The notes beneath the pieces were generated by a model, which did not search any database, had not been told where the DNA came from, and worked only from the letters and a program-made list of their open reading frames with translations. Below, piece by piece: positions 10,156 to 18,442 of a stretch of 64,000 bases of DNA. Numbering within the stretch: position 1 is the stretch's first letter; each line of letters starts with the position of its first letter. The position numbers and the translations under genes are program-made. This stretch comes from JBLIRR01 sp049472395 (GTDB taxonomy: Bacteria > SZUA-182 > DTGQ01 > JBLIRR01): positions 124,001-188,000 of the forward strand of contig JBLIRR010000008.1 of assembly GCA_049472395.1 (NCBI GenBank), given 5' to 3'.

Positions 10156-11112
10156 ATGGGTGAGAAGACAATAAAAAAAGCTCTCTATGGTGCGGCCCGC
10201 AGTACAAGCATCGTATTTTTTACTGTTGCGCTTCTTCTTGTGCTTATTGATATCATGTCTGGCATCTATCTCATATCCCCCAATGAATTGGGGGTAATAC
10301 AACGGCTTGGGAAAATACAGGATACCTATACAGGGCCAGGTATACATTATTGTTTTCCCTGGCCGATAGATAAAATATATAAAGTGCCTGTAAAAAAAGT
10401 CCATCGGATTATTTTTGATGATTTTTCAAAAAATAGCTACAGTGCAAAAAGCTTTCGCGATATTATCGGTCTTGAGTCGTACTGTCTTACAGGGGATAAT
10501 AATATAGTGAACCTGAGCTGTGTCCTTCAATATACAATAGGAGACCCAAAAGATTATTTGGTTACTGCGTATGATAATGAACAGATACTCGTAAAACTAT
10601 TAAGCAGCACTATTATTCATACCCTTGCCTCCATGCAGGTTGATGAAATCCTTACTTTTGGAAAAAGAACCATAGAAACCAGCATTAAACAGAATCTCCA
10701 AAATCGTTTGGATTTTATGAAGGTCGGATTAACCATTACCTTTGTGGAATTGCGTGAAGTATCTCCTCCTTCTTCAGTGCAAGATTACTTTGACGATGTT
10801 ATCAATGCACAAATGGACAAGAGAAAATATATAACTACTGCGGAAAGCTACCGTACGGAGCAGATACTAAAAGCAAAGGCCTCTGCCACTCATTTATTTG
10901 AGAAAGCACAGGCTTATAAGAGTAATGTCGTCACAGAAGCGAGCGGAGAGGCTAAAAGATTTTTAGAACAACTGAAACAAGCGCGCAATGATAAAGACAC
11001 TGCAAAACGGCAATTATATCAACAATATATGAAAAAAATTTGGTCCACTGTTAAAAGAAAATATATTGTTCCCCCCGGTACAGCCGATTCCCTCAGATTA
11101 GGAAATCCTTAA
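10156..11112 (+). CDS. hflK: HflK-like SPFH/band 7 membrane protein
   Basis: 318 residues with an N-terminal transmembrane helix (about 17-37) and a canonical HflK SPFH domain: SPNELGVIQRLGKIQDTYTG, GIHYCFPWPIDKIYKVP, a GDNNIVNLSCVLQYTI strand pair, then an A-x-x-A-Y-K helix (FEKAQAYKSNVVTEASGEAK). It resembles standard HflK more closely than the fused protein two genes upstream does, so the operon carries two HflK-type proteins and one HflC. It probably belongs to a membrane complex around FtsH. The C-terminal tail is short and basic. Confidence 0.9.
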   Translation: MGEKTIKKALYGAARSTSIVFFTVALLLVLIDIMSGIYLISPNELGVIQRLGKIQDTYTGPGIHYCFPWPIDKIYKVPVKKVHRIIFDDFSKNSYSAKSFRDIIGLESYCLTGDNNIVNLSCVLQYTIGDPKDYLVTAYDNEQILVKLLSSTIIHTLASMQVDEILTFGKRTIETSIKQNLQNRLDFMKVGLTITFVELREVSPPSSVQDYFDDVINAQMDKRKYITTAESYRTEQILKAKASATHLFEKAQAYKSNVVTEASGEAKRFLEQLKQARNDKDTAKRQLYQQYMKKIWSTVKRKYIVPPGTADSLRLGNP

Positions 11113-11469
11113 TTATCACACGCGTGAGAACGAGATGAGGAGAAAAGGCACTAAAGAGACTCTATATTGATACCCCGATCTAAATAAAAATTTCTGCAGA
11201 AAAATAGATTGACTATTATTACCATACTTGATACCATAAATAAAATATAAGGAGGATGTAGCAAATACAGATCATGATCTATTCCCACCAAAAATTATAT
11301 ACAGCTCTCTCATGATCACTATATTAATTCTTTTTGGAAAAAAGGCTACAGTAATTCCTGAAAATCGTGATAATGTTCTCGGGGAAAGAGTCAGAATGTC
11401 TGCTTTGCTTCTTACTCTCACGAACTATTATCAGTATAAGAGTAATATTCAATAAAAGGAGTATTAAGA
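11113..11469 (+). other. Intergenic stretch with a candidate promoter and long 5' leader for the RRM gene
   Basis: This 357-base gap holds a plausible promoter: TTGACT at 11209-11214, a 17-base spacer and TACCAT at 11232-11237. That would give the RRM gene a leader of about 230 bases. Inside the leader is a strong Shine-Dalgarno (AAGGAGG, near 11250) with only a 12-codon frame after it, and a 47-codon open frame (11312-11455). Neither resembles a known protein. Confidence 0.35.
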
Positions 11470-11736
11470 ATGCAAAGCAATAAGCTGTATGTAGGAAATT
11501 TAAATTACACTGTAACGAACCAGCAATTGGAAGAATTATTTGCCACCTATGGAGAGATTAGGCACGTAAAAATAATTGAGGGCAAAGGTTTTGGTTTTGT
11601 CGAAATGGCTGATGCAGATGCGGCTGAAAATGCCAAAAACGCGTTAAATAATATCAAATTCGAGGGGAGAATAATTAAGGTTGATAAAGCCCGTCCCCAG
11701 GCAAACAGACAAAAGCGACGTGTAAGCAGATATTAA
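11470..11736 (+). CDS. Small RNA-recognition-motif (RRM) RNA-binding protein
   Basis: An 88-residue single-domain RRM protein. RNP2 is LYVGNL (residues 7-12) and RNP1 is KGFGFVEM (residues 40-47), with the aromatic residues that stack on RNA bases in place. A short basic tail (ARPQANRQKRRVSRY) follows. Bacterial proteins of this size bind single-stranded RNA and are often cold- or stress-induced. A good Shine-Dalgarno (AAAAGGAG) precedes the ATG by about 9 bases, and the predicted leader of ~230 bases would fit post-transcriptional control. It is a monocistronic gene ending before a dispersed repeat. Confidence 0.95.
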   Translation: MQSNKLYVGNLNYTVTNQQLEELFATYGEIRHVKIIEGKGFGFVEMADADAAENAKNALNNIKFEGRIIKVDKARPQANRQKRRVSRY

Positions 11737-11744
11737 ATTTTAGG

Positions 11745-11771
11745 GAAGCTCCCCCTCAAATCGACAAGGCT
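11745..11771 (+). repeat. Dispersed 27-base repeat, copy 1
   Basis: Begins GAAGCTCC and contains CTCAAA, CGAC and AGG at fixed spacing. A second copy (23 of 27 bases identical, all four differences transitions) lies on the opposite strand at 24234-24260. Both copies sit just beyond the 3' end of a gene and each is followed by a partial inverted copy of its GAAGCT end. This one lies between two convergent genes. Confidence 0.55.
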
Positions 11772-11826
11772 CAGAGCCAATTGGGATGAAGCTTCGGGAT
11801 CTGGTTACTTGCAGGTCTTGCTCCCT

Positions 11827-13128
11827 TTACTCGACAAAAAAATAGGTACGCAACTTTTGAAATCTTTTGGGGCCGATTCCCTTGATCTTAAGCACATCAT
11901 CAATGGCTCTATATGGACGTCCCGCAATGATCCGCTCTGCAAGAACAGGACCGATCCCGTTGATTGACATAAGTTCCTTTTTGCTGGCGGTATTGAGGTC
12001 ATACAAACGGTGTCGAGGTCTGCTTGTTTCCGGGTCATTGTTTTTAAAACGGAAAGGTTCAGTAAAAAAATACGCATAAATCGGCAGGTGATCCGAGTAG
12101 CCTTTGCCCAGATGCCTGCCTCTTTTGGCAATTTGCCAACGATAGATGCTCTTTCCCTTGAATAGGTAATCCGGATGGAACGTATTAAACGAATTATCGC
12201 TGTAAGAAATTCCTTTATTATCATAAAGTCCTTTGGAGATTATAATATTGTCAGGGCTTTCCTTCTCTTCTAAAAATTTATAAGACCAGCGGTTGGTTTC
12301 AGCGACTTCAAGCCATAGATTGTAAAGGTACTCATTTGAGGTGTACGTTATCATTATATATTCAGTGACCATGTGTGAGTCTTTGATAGTCCTTAATATA
12401 TGATTTATACCTGTAATACCACCGGTATTATTTAATTTGCCGGAATCTTGAATTGTGATGTACTCATTGTAGTTAGAATTAAAATCGCCTATCAGTATAA
12501 AGTCAATATCCTCTTTTAGTGTGTCGATTTCTTTTTTGAGTGTTTTTGCGTATGCTATTCTCATACTTTCAGGACCTCTTTTCGATTTCCAGTGATTGAT
12601 ATACAGGATGAGGCACTTCCCATCGATATCAAGAGTTACTTTGAGAATATTTCTCGCTTCATTATTATCAACCTTTATTTCTTCTTTTTTCAGAATTTTA
12701 AACTTGGACAGAACAGCGCACTTTACCGGTGTGGGCTTGGAATCTGCAATTTCAAGGTAGGGGTAATCTACACCGAAGTCCTTAAGCCTATTACGTAAGG
12801 TAACAAGGGCTTTTTGCGACTCGACTTCCTGTAAAGCAATAACGTCACATTCAAGGTCCTTTATCACTTTGGCAATATTGGTGTATTTAATATGCGCACT
12901 GTCTTTAGTCCAGCCATAGACGGTATTCGGAATATACTCTGGGTATTCCGTCCCATCCCTGATAAGATCAAATAGGTTTTCAACGTTATAACTTGCGATT
13001 TTAAAAGTTTTTGCTTCTATTGATGTAATGCAGCATGATAAAACAAAAAAAATTAATATGGTTATCGTTCTTCTATAATTGATTTCTGCGCCGCTAATCT
13101 GTGATTGCAAAGATGTGTTATTGAGCAT
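11827..13128 (-). CDS. Exported endonuclease/exonuclease/phosphatase-fold protein with C-terminal ComEA-type helix-hairpin-helix
   Basis: 433 residues. A hydrophobic N-terminal segment (ITILIFFVLSCCITSIEA) acts as a signal peptide, with a possible lipoprotein cysteine in VLSCC. The EEP (DNase I-like) domain covers about 40-340: FKIASYNVENLF, CDVIALQEVES, ILIGDFNSNY and the terminal YSDHLPIYAYF, giving the Asn, Glu, Asp-x-Asn and Asp-His metal-site residues. A ComEA-like helix-hairpin-helix pair closes the protein (DLNTASKKELMSINGIGPV and a second GIG hairpin) and should bind DNA non-specifically. The pairing suggests an extracytoplasmic nuclease acting on environmental DNA. It stands alone, convergent with the RRM gene. 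Confidence 0.88.
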   Translation of the reverse strand: MLNNTSLQSQISGAEINYRRTITILIFFVLSCCITSIEAKTFKIASYNVENLFDLIRDGTEYPEYIPNTVYGWTKDSAHIKYTNIAKVIKDLECDVIALQEVESQKALVTLRNRLKDFGVDYPYLEIADSKPTPVKCAVLSKFKILKKEEIKVDNNEARNILKVTLDIDGKCLILYINHWKSKRGPESMRIAYAKTLKKEIDTLKEDIDFILIGDFNSNYNEYITIQDSGKLNNTGGITGINHILRTIKDSHMVTEYIMITYTSNEYLYNLWLEVAETNRWSYKFLEEKESPDNIIISKGLYDNKGISYSDNSFNTFHPDYLFKGKSIYRWQIAKRGRHLGKGYSDHLPIYAYFFTEPFRFKNNDPETSRPRHRLYDLNTASKKELMSINGIGPVLAERIIAGRPYRAIDDVLKIKGIGPKRFQKLRTYFFVE

Positions 13129-13176
13129 TGCTCATTATTTTCCCTTCTCTTTTTTATCTTTTATTATTATAATATT

Positions 13177-13205
13177 TTGACAAAATAATGTAAAACAAAT
13201 ATACT
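13177..13205 (+). promoter_or_regulatory. Candidate sigma-70 promoter of the C25 peptidase gene
   Basis: A perfect -35 box TTGACA (13177-13182), a 17-base spacer and -10 TATACT (13200-13205, 5 of 6). Transcription would start near 13212, 15 bases before the ATG at 13227, which supports that start. Confidence 0.6.
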
Positions 13206-13226
13206 AATCCAGCAACAATTATCATT

Positions 13227-15860
13227 ATGGTGAACTCTCAGAATTACAAAGAATTCTTGGCCAACAAAGCGATTGGCAAAAATGAGAATTATTGGCTGAT
13301 CAGAGAGAAGGTGTGGGGCAGTTTCACACGTTGTTATGACCTAACATTAAATTTGGTAGCCAAAATGCAGGATATCAATCAAAAAGAAAAAAATACCTAT
13401 CCTAAGGCCTATCCAGGTGTATCCCTCGGATCGGCAGCCGTCTTTTTATTCTTGATGATGGCTTTCATAGTATGGCACGCAGCATATCTTCCTGCTGCTG
13501 AGATCACCCATACAATGAGCTTTTCACGGGATGATTTGTCCTTTGCAAAGATCCGGGATTTCGATCTCATTTCCCTCCCAGAGTGCGACTTTATGAGTGC
13601 CGTGGGCGATCCCATGCTCCCTGTGATAAATACGTATATGGTGCTTCCTCCGGGCACAAAGGTGAAAGAGGTGAGAGTGCACGCCGTGGGCACGGAGGAA
13701 CTGGATGGTTATTTTACTCTATACCCCGCTCAGGAGCCGGTTCCTTCAAACAAAAAAAGGAAGGAGTTTGGGTATATCAGAGACGTCGCCTTTAAGAAAC
13801 CGAATCCATACACCTATGCCATCTCAACACTCTATCCCGAAAATATTATAGAATTTACCGGCGAGGGTTTTCTAAACGACTACGGGATAGCATCTTTGCA
13901 GATATTTCCTGTACGCTATAGACCGGCGAAAAAAAAGATCACTTTCTACAACCGGATATCATTTACCATAACTTACTCCGGCGCAATTACCGCACGGATG
14001 CCTGCGGGGATGAGAGATCAGCGTGTCCAGCAGCGATTGGGCAGAATAGTAAAAGGGCTTGTCGCAAATCCGGAAGACGTTGAGAAATGGGCGTTGCAGC
14101 CAAGGAGAATTACCCGTATAAAAGATCTCATGGCCGAAGGCGTGGTAAATTATGTTATTATTACCCGGGAGGATCTAGTCGCTGCATTTGAGCCTCTTGC
14201 GAATTGGAAAACAAAGAAAGGTATCCCGGCGGATATAAAGACTATTTCCCAGATTTCCTCTCAATATCCCGGAAGTGATACACAGGAGAAGATCAGGAAT
14301 TTTATCAAGGATTATTATACGAATAGGGGGACCATATGGGTATTACTGGGAGGTGACACTCAGGTTGTTCCTCACAGGACAGCATTTGCCATGCAATCGG
14401 GAGGTGGAGTTGCAGGAGAGGATGATATCCCGACAGATCTCTACTATTCCGATCTTAACGGCACCTGGAATGAAGATGGTGATTCCATATATGGCGAGGT
14501 TGAAGATAATATTGATCTTTATCCGGAAGTGTTTGTGGGCAGGGCTCCTGTCAAGAATGCCGATGAGGTAAAAACCTTCGTGGACAAGATCTTGACATAT
14601 GAGAGGAAGCCTCCCGAGGATTATCTCGCGGACATACTGATGCTGGCCGAGAAAATGGACGTTTTCACTGATAGTGGCGAGGCAAAAGATATAATAATTC
14701 GGGATTTTATACCCTCGTCCCTCCAAGTGACCATGCTTTATGAAAGAGAGGGTACCTTGAACAGAACCTTTGCCATGGATCATCTTAACAAGGGCTATCA
14801 CCTTGTGAACCATTTTGCGCACAGCTGGTATTCCTCTATGGGAGTGGGACCGGATGTCCTTTCCATACCTGATATTGATGCGCTGAGCAATAGCCCGAAA
14901 TATTCCATAATGTACTCAATAAGCTGCTGGCCTAATGCAATAGACTATGATTGCATAGCAGAACACTTTGTCTTAAATCCCAATGGCGGTGGGGTGAGCT
15001 TTGTGGGAAACACCAGATATGGCTGGTACTATCAAGGCACGCCGGGATTAGGCAAGTCGGATAAATACGATCAGGAGTTCTTTAAAGCGCTCTATCTGGA
15101 TGGGGTATATAATATAGGTGAGACTTTAGCGCAATCGAAATTGGCATATATATCCTCCTCGCAAAATGCCAATGAGTATCGATGGGTGCAATATTCCCTA
15201 AACCTGCTGGGTGATCCTGAGATGCCCATATGGACAGTCATTCCTCGGCATCTCAATGTTAAAGTCAGTTGGAACACATCGACCGAGCTCAAAATTGTCG
15301 TAGATTCAGATGAAGGCCCGCTCCGGGATGCATGTGTCTGTGTGCAGAAGACTGACAAGATGTATATTATTGATTATACTGATTCCGGTGGAAAGACCCT
15401 ATTCACTCTTCCCGGACCTCATACCGAGGGAGTAATTGCTATTACTGTCACAAAACACAATTTCACGCCTTATGAAAGTCAACTCTATCCGCTTGGGTCT
15501 ATTCCTGGTCCTCCGGTGATCTCTTCCAGCACACATCCTGATCAAAGCATAGCATATACTGACCAGAATCCATCCTTTAGCTGGACCATGTCACAATCAA
15601 TTCCTAAAATCTTTGGGTATAGTTATACACTGGATCACCAGACATTAACGGTTCCCGATGAAATTGTCGATACCACGCACACGTCCACAACATATACCAC
15701 AGCGTTAGAATATGGCGAATGGTTCTTTCATGTCCGGGCCAAAAGTGAAATGGGTGCATGGGGCAGTGCGAGCCATTACAAAGTTACCATAGAGAAAAAA
15801 GAAGAGCCGAAGCAAGAGAAAAAGAAGAGACCCTGGTGGCAACCGAGCTGCTTGTTCTGA
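13227..15860 (+). CDS. Gingipain-like cysteine peptidase (family C25), membrane-anchored or secreted
   Basis: 877 residues. A hydrophobic segment at about 70-92 (SAAVFLFLMMAFIVWHAAYL) follows an unusually long N-terminus, so it is an anchor or a late signal peptide. A propeptide-like beta domain (about 95-280) precedes the C25 catalytic region (about 300-660). That region holds YVIITREDLV, the strand WVLLGGDTQVVPHRT, the catalytic His in HFAHSW (His532) and the catalytic Cys in SISCWPNAID (Cys567). The C-terminal ~200 residues form Ig/FnIII-like domains, and the protein ends RPWWQPSCLF. C25 peptidases are extracellular Arg/Lys-type or processing proteases; specificity cannot be read here. It is monocistronic with its own promoter. 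The upstream start agrees with the promoter, although an ATG at codon 46 is an alternative. Confidence 0.9.
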   Translation: MVNSQNYKEFLANKAIGKNENYWLIREKVWGSFTRCYDLTLNLVAKMQDINQKEKNTYPKAYPGVSLGSAAVFLFLMMAFIVWHAAYLPAAEITHTMSFSRDDLSFAKIRDFDLISLPECDFMSAVGDPMLPVINTYMVLPPGTKVKEVRVHAVGTEELDGYFTLYPAQEPVPSNKKRKEFGYIRDVAFKKPNPYTYAISTLYPENIIEFTGEGFLNDYGIASLQIFPVRYRPAKKKITFYNRISFTITYSGAITARMPAGMRDQRVQQRLGRIVKGLVANPEDVEKWALQPRRITRIKDLMAEGVVNYVIITREDLVAAFEPLANWKTKKGIPADIKTISQISSQYPGSDTQEKIRNFIKDYYTNRGTIWVLLGGDTQVVPHRTAFAMQSGGGVAGEDDIPTDLYYSDLNGTWNEDGDSIYGEVEDNIDLYPEVFVGRAPVKNADEVKTFVDKILTYERKPPEDYLADILMLAEKMDVFTDSGEAKDIIIRDFIPSSLQVTMLYEREGTLNRTFAMDHLNKGYHLVNHFAHSWYSSMGVGPDVLSIPDIDALSNSPKYSIMYSISCWPNAIDYDCIAEHFVLNPNGGGVSFVGNTRYGWYYQGTPGLGKSDKYDQEFFKALYLDGVYNIGETLAQSKLAYISSSQNANEYRWVQYSLNLLGDPEMPIWTVIPRHLNVKVSWNTSTELKIVVDSDEGPLRDACVCVQKTDKMYIIDYTDSGGKTLFTLPGPHTEGVIAITVTKHNFTPYESQLYPLGSIPGPPVISSSTHPDQSIAYTDQNPSFSWTMSQSIPKIFGYSYTLDHQTLTVPDEIVDTTHTSTTYTTALEYGEWFFHVRAKSEMGAWGSASHYKVTIEKKEEPKQEKKKRPWWQPSCLF

Positions 15861-15911
15861 GGGATATTAATATAGAATAAGCCTTCATTCTTTATACTAT
15901 TAATTTTTTAA

Positions 15912-16037
15912 ATAACCATAGCCGGTGGAGGCTCCGGAGTGGGCATAACACAAGTGGGTGAAGGGCTTGTTGATATCGGCAATTCCGGGCACAAACCAAC
16001 TGATGAAGAAATTAACAAATATAACCCTGAATTGTGA
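15912..16037 (+). pseudogene. Fragment of a PstS-family phosphate-binding protein
   Basis: A 41-codon open stretch reads as the internal motif of phosphate ABC transporter substrate-binding proteins: GGGSGVGITQVGEGLVDIGN, then KPTDEEI. It lacks a start codon, signal peptide and both ends of the family, and is closed by TAA before and TGA after. It lies in the 271-base gap between two convergent genes and is best read as a relic. Confidence 0.72.
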
Positions 16038-16131
16038 CGCACTATTTCGATCAAATAATGAGAATTGCAGACACTTTTATGGAATTGTCTCACAGAATCC
16101 TTGTGCCAAAATCCTTTGATTAAAAGAGAAC

Positions 16132-16923
16132 TTACTTTATCAAACGGGTGTGCATTTTACGGATGCTTAAGGGGACGAAGAGGAAGCAGAAGGTGATGAG
16201 ATAGAGCACATTAAAAATGAGTTGGAATGTCAAAACTCCTGTGCTTAAAGCGCGGCAGGCCTGGACAAGATGGGTGAGGGGGAGCGCCCAGGATACCTTT
16301 TGCGCCCATGATGGAAGGCTGGTAAGGGGGAAAAAGGTCTCGCTAAAGAGGAACATAGGGGTGATCAAGAGAAATATGGGGAGATTGAAGGTCTCGATTG
16401 TAGGGGTAATGCCGGTAAAGAACATACCGAGGGCCCCGAATGCAATACCTCCTAAGAGAGCGAGGGGGATGAGGAGCACTCCCCATAGAATGTGGATAAG
16501 CCCGAAGAAGCTCAAAATGATAGACATAATGATGGTGGCGATCACTGATTTGGTTGCTCCCCATACTATTTCCCCCGTAATGATATCCTCCAGGGAGAGG
16601 GGTGTGGCCATCATGGTATCGAATGTTTTCTGATAATACATCCTGACAAATGAGGCATAGGTGGTTTCATAAAAGGCATTGGTCATTATGGCAATGGCAA
16701 TAAGGGCGGGGGCAATGAACGATACATAGGACAGCTCCATTCCCCGGTAGGAGAGTGTGCCGACTATGGCCCCCAAGCCGAGTCCGAAAGCGAGCACATA
16801 GAAGAGGGGCTCAAGGAGGGGGGGAAGAAAATTGATTTTCCAGGTTTTTTGATACACCTTGAGGTCTCGCTGCCATACTTTGATGAAACGTGGTGAGATA
16901 TGAAATACGCTGCCTCTTGTCAT
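16132..16923 (-). CDS. ABC-2 type transporter permease
   Basis: 263 residues with six predicted membrane segments and the ABC-2 pattern of NodJ/DrrB-type exporters: a cytoplasmic amphipathic start (FIKVWQRDLKVYQKTWKIN), a Glu-Pro-x-x-Y turn (EPLFYVLAFGLGLG) and the conserved loop TFDTMMATPLSLEDIITGE. It forms the membrane channel for the ATPase encoded immediately upstream, with start and stop overlapping by four bases. Substrates of such pairs include lipids, polysaccharides and drugs; nothing here decides which. Confidence 0.93.
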   Translation of the reverse strand: MTRGSVFHISPRFIKVWQRDLKVYQKTWKINFLPPLLEPLFYVLAFGLGLGAIVGTLSYRGMELSYVSFIAPALIAIAIMTNAFYETTYASFVRMYYQKTFDTMMATPLSLEDIITGEIVWGATKSVIATIIMSIILSFFGLIHILWGVLLIPLALLGGIAFGALGMFFTGITPTIETFNLPIFLLITPMFLFSETFFPLTSLPSWAQKVSWALPLTHLVQACRALSTGVLTFQLIFNVLYLITFCFLFVPLSIRKMHTRLIK

Positions 16924-17831
16924 TCCCGCAACTGTCTCCCTGTTAATTTTAAGAATACGTCCTCCAGAGTTGCCATACGCTGAGACCAGGTTTCATTCTC
17001 GTGCCTTGTGCTGAAAGCGTGAAAGAGCCCTTTATGGCTGTGATCATGAATTATCAGTCTATGGCCTAAATTCTCATAGGGTACTTCATGTTCTTTTAGA
17101 AATTGAAGGATCTGTGGCGATGGGTTTCCTATTTCGAGCACATTGTGCCCCACGTGTTCTTGAATAAGATGAGTTGGCCTGCCTTCCACCAGTATCTTCC
17201 CATGGTCAATAATAATAAGACGGTCACACAGACGGGAGGCTTCATCCATATAATGGGTAGTAAGGAGGATGGTCATACCCTGGGATTTGAGTCTTTCGAG
17301 CCTTTCCCATATCTGATGCCGTGCTTGAGGATCAAGACCCGTTGTGGGCTCATCAAGGATTAATAACTCAGGCTCATTGATAAGGGCCCTCGCGAGCACC
17401 AACCGGCGCATAATTCCTCCGGAAAGCTCTCCTACTTTTGCCTTGGCTCTATGCTCAAGGGCGTTAAAATGCAGCAGTTTCACAGCCCTTTGACGAGCTA
17501 TCCCTTTCGGAATATTAAAGTAACTCGCAAATACCTCGAGATTTTCTTTTACGGTAAGATCAGGATCAAGACTATTTTCCTGTTGACATACACCGAGCCG
17601 GGCTTTAATAAGAGCGGCATGGTGGCGAATATCTTTACCAAAAATGAACAACCGCCCTGCTGTCATGGGAGAGAAGCCATAGATCATCCGGATAATAGAG
17701 GTTTTCCCCGCACCATTGGGCCCGAGTATGCCGAAACATTCACCCCTCCTGACCTGAAAAGAAATACCATCAACTGCTACCAGAGTAGAAAATTCCTTGC
17801 GCAGATCCTCTGCCCTTATGATATTATCCAT
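16920..17831 (-). CDS. ABC transporter ATP-binding protein (NodI/DrrA type)
   Basis: 303 residues. Walker A is GPNGAGKTS (about 37-45), the signature is LSGGIMRRLVLARAL, Walker B is LLILDEPTTGLDP and the switch histidine lies in LLTTHYMDEA. A C-terminal extension of ~80 residues after the nucleotide-binding domain is typical of DrrA/NodI-like exporters. It is the first gene of a two-gene operon with the ABC-2 permease and powers export through it. In the signature, Ile-Met replaces the more usual Gln-x, a minor change seen in some members. Confidence 0.95.
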   Translation of the reverse strand: MDNIIRAEDLRKEFSTLVAVDGISFQVRRGECFGILGPNGAGKTSIIRMIYGFSPMTAGRLFIFGKDIRHHAALIKARLGVCQQENSLDPDLTVKENLEVFASYFNIPKGIARQRAVKLLHFNALEHRAKAKVGELSGGIMRRLVLARALINEPELLILDEPTTGLDPQARHQIWERLERLKSQGMTILLTTHYMDEASRLCDRLIIIDHGKILVEGRPTHLIQEHVGHNVLEIGNPSPQILQFLKEHEVPYENLGHRLIIHDHSHKGLFHAFSTRHENETWSQRMATLEDVFLKLTGRQLRE

Positions 17832-17864
17832 ACTATGAGTAATCTCGTATTACATCAAGCACTT

Positions 17865-18212
17865 CTACCCGAAGGTTTTTTTATCCCATCCCCAGTTGTG
17901 AGCAGAGATATCGGTAAAGTTCAGATAAACCCTTGCCGGGGCAATGCCCAGACGCTCTTCTAAAAGTGTACAGACATCCTGGCTAATACGGCGGTTTGTT
18001 TCGCTACTCAGGCCACCGATGCTTCGAATATCAGCAAAGGCTGCCCCACCCATCTGTCCCGACATCATCATCGCTGAGGTCTCGATCGAGACCATCATAT
18101 ATTGTTGAGGTTTTCCGAGAGCCTGCGCAATAGTTGTGGAGAGGGAGGTGAGGAGGGCATTTTTTTCATCCTCGCTCAATGGAACGGACACGTTAAGATT
18201 AATGAAGGGCAT
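17865..18212 (-). CDS. MIF/tautomerase-superfamily protein
   Basis: 115 residues with the macrophage migration inhibitory factor fold: N-terminal MPFINLNVSVPLS, which exposes the catalytic proline after Met removal, and a C-terminal SAHNWGWDKKTFG block that matches the MIF NWGW motif. Such proteins act as keto-enol tautomerases; the in vivo substrate is unknown. The frame extends upstream, but the start is placed at the Met before Pro because that proline is essential in the family and AAAGGAG lies 9 bases before it. It sits just upstream of the ABC operon on the same strand, with a 33-base gap. Confidence 0.9.
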   Translation of the reverse strand: MPFINLNVSVPLSEDEKNALLTSLSTTIAQALGKPQQYMMVSIETSAMMMSGQMGGAAFADIRSIGGLSSETNRRISQDVCTLLEERLGIAPARVYLNFTDISAHNWGWDKKTFG

Positions 18213-18354
18213 GGTATAGTCTCCTTTCACTCAAGATGAGCAATTCACATGCAGAATTGCCTGTTTATAATAAATTCCCTTGCACATTGCTGCTGTGTGT
18301 ATTATAGTAAATGCTGCGGTGTATGTCTATTACAATTTTATCAACCTGTGCATT

Positions 18355-18400
18355 TATGCATATGTGCATATTTGATTTGTTCATATAGTGAGTATATACT
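18355..18400 (+). promoter_or_regulatory. Palindrome plus candidate sigma-70 promoter for the DUF481 gene
   Basis: A 16-base inverted repeat TATGCATATGTGCATA (18355-18370) lies one base before a -35 box TTGATT (18372-18377). A 17-base spacer and -10 TATACT (18395-18400) follow. The site placement suits an activator or repressor. The ATG is at 18443, after a clear AAGGAGG. Confidence 0.5.
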
Positions 18401-18442
18401 TTTTTAAAAAACTAATAATATAATAATATAAGGAGGGAGGTT

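Noticed and set aside
15908..16093. 61-codon minus-strand frame
   Set aside because: The plus strand of the same bases reads as a PstS fragment, which explains the lack of stops.
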